Source: Mytilus galloprovincialis (Eukaryota; Mollusca; Bivalvia; Mytilida; Mytilidae). From it: a DNA stretch of 64,000 bases. A model generated the notes under the pieces. That model ran no database searches and was not told the origin of the DNA. It worked only from the letters and a program-made list of their open reading frames with translations. Shown piece after piece: positions 63,623-64,000 of this stretch. Location of the stretch: NCBI RefSeq assembly GCF_965363235.1, contig NC_134844.1:94388664-94452663 (forward strand). The letters run 5' to 3'. Each line of letters opens with the position of its first letter. Within the stretch, counting starts at the first letter, position 1. The position numbers and the translations under genes were made by a program.

Positions 63623-64000
63623 AGAACTATCGATCGATACAGGTAATGAATTGTCTATGTCACCAACCTGTTTAGCGAGTAAAAGTGTAAACAATATGAA
63701 TAAAGATAAACATAGCGTATCTGTTGGGAGAATTGAAAATGATAAATGCAACGTAGAAGTAGACAATTTAGTAACAAAATGTACAATTAGTAAAAAGAAT
63801 AATAACGATATTGTATCCATTACGTCATCAGGTGTACAATCATGTGATAAAGCGAAAGAACATAATAGAAAGGTACCAGAAAGTGGAATTATAAGGAAAA
63901 TTGTTTTGAAAAAAAGCCGGAACGGTATGGACATTTTGATTGGAAAATCGGAAAGAGGACGTCTGGTATTGTTCCATATGAGCCGTAAAAATTTTGAACT
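63623..64000 (+). pseudogene. ORF of E11 (family A1), remainder
   Basis: Matches the E1 ORF from about residue 130 onward (1 or 2 bases of the codon are affected at the insertion), with small differences such as VDNL for VENL and SIT for STT. It continues past the window edge. Confidence 0.8.

Larger units (their letters stand above)
62190..64000 (+). mobile_element. E11: non-autonomous non-LTR element, family A1, interrupted and cut by the window edge
   Basis: GAAAAAAAA then GTCGAG at 62199. The leader and ORF start match E1 and E10. A 784-bp composite insertion splits the ORF at 62839-63622. Element sequence resumes at 63623 and continues past the window end. Confidence 0.9.

Overview
This window is animal nuclear DNA that is mostly one tandem array of tRNA genes, invaded repeatedly at a single site by non-LTR retroelements. 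The tRNAs are eukaryotic, with internal A and B boxes and T-run terminators. The DNA is AT-rich, and the interlude at 26.3-35.8 kb carries Tc1-like, MITE and LINE-tail debris. One stretch (35191-35451) resembles, from memory, a repeat common in mytilid mussels, so a bivalve, probably a mytilid, is my best guess for the host. No host protein-coding gene was recognised.

The array unit (711-727 bp) holds one tRNA-Gly(CCC) and one tRNA-Thr(CGT), both on the + strand. I count 45 complete tRNA-Gly genes and 35 complete tRNA-Thr genes. Four unit types occur in blocks: 722 bp (1-5250 and about 10.84-11.44 kb), 711 bp (most of 7-47 kb), 726-727 bp (about 47.3-56.5 kb, plus the unit at 41.9 kb), and 718 bp (60.7-62.2 kb).

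Twelve retroelement insertions (E1-E11 and one LINE) interrupt the array, all in + orientation. All end in AATAAAGATA plus an A run joined to the same point of tRNA-Thr, between nucleotides 21 and 22 just after the A box. None has touched tRNA-Gly. The LINE (56516-60739) keeps an intact 1300-residue endonuclease/reverse transcriptase ORF2 of Tx1/L1 type and is cut short in ORF1. The other eleven are 1.5-1.75 kb non-autonomous elements (E7 has been expanded to 11 kb). They carry no reverse transcriptase but one ORF of about 290-316 codons. They fall into family A (E1-E6, E9-E11) and family B (E7, E8), which share a 5' start (GTCGAG), an ORF architecture and the LINE-like 3' tail. The simplest reading is a tRNA-Thr-specific LINE that also mobilises two families of ORF-bearing partners, much as L1 does with HAL1 or SINEs.

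Other layout: a 6189-bp tandem duplication copies 4.65-10.84 kb to 10.84 kb onward, so E4 and E5 are copies of E2 and E3 and only ten insertions are independent. E7 (24983-36038) is split by about 9.5 kb of ordinary, repeat-rich DNA. E11 is interrupted by a composite palindromic insertion and runs off the right edge. Some tRNA copies have decayed, and one tRNA-Gly copy has changed its anticodon from CCC to CCU.
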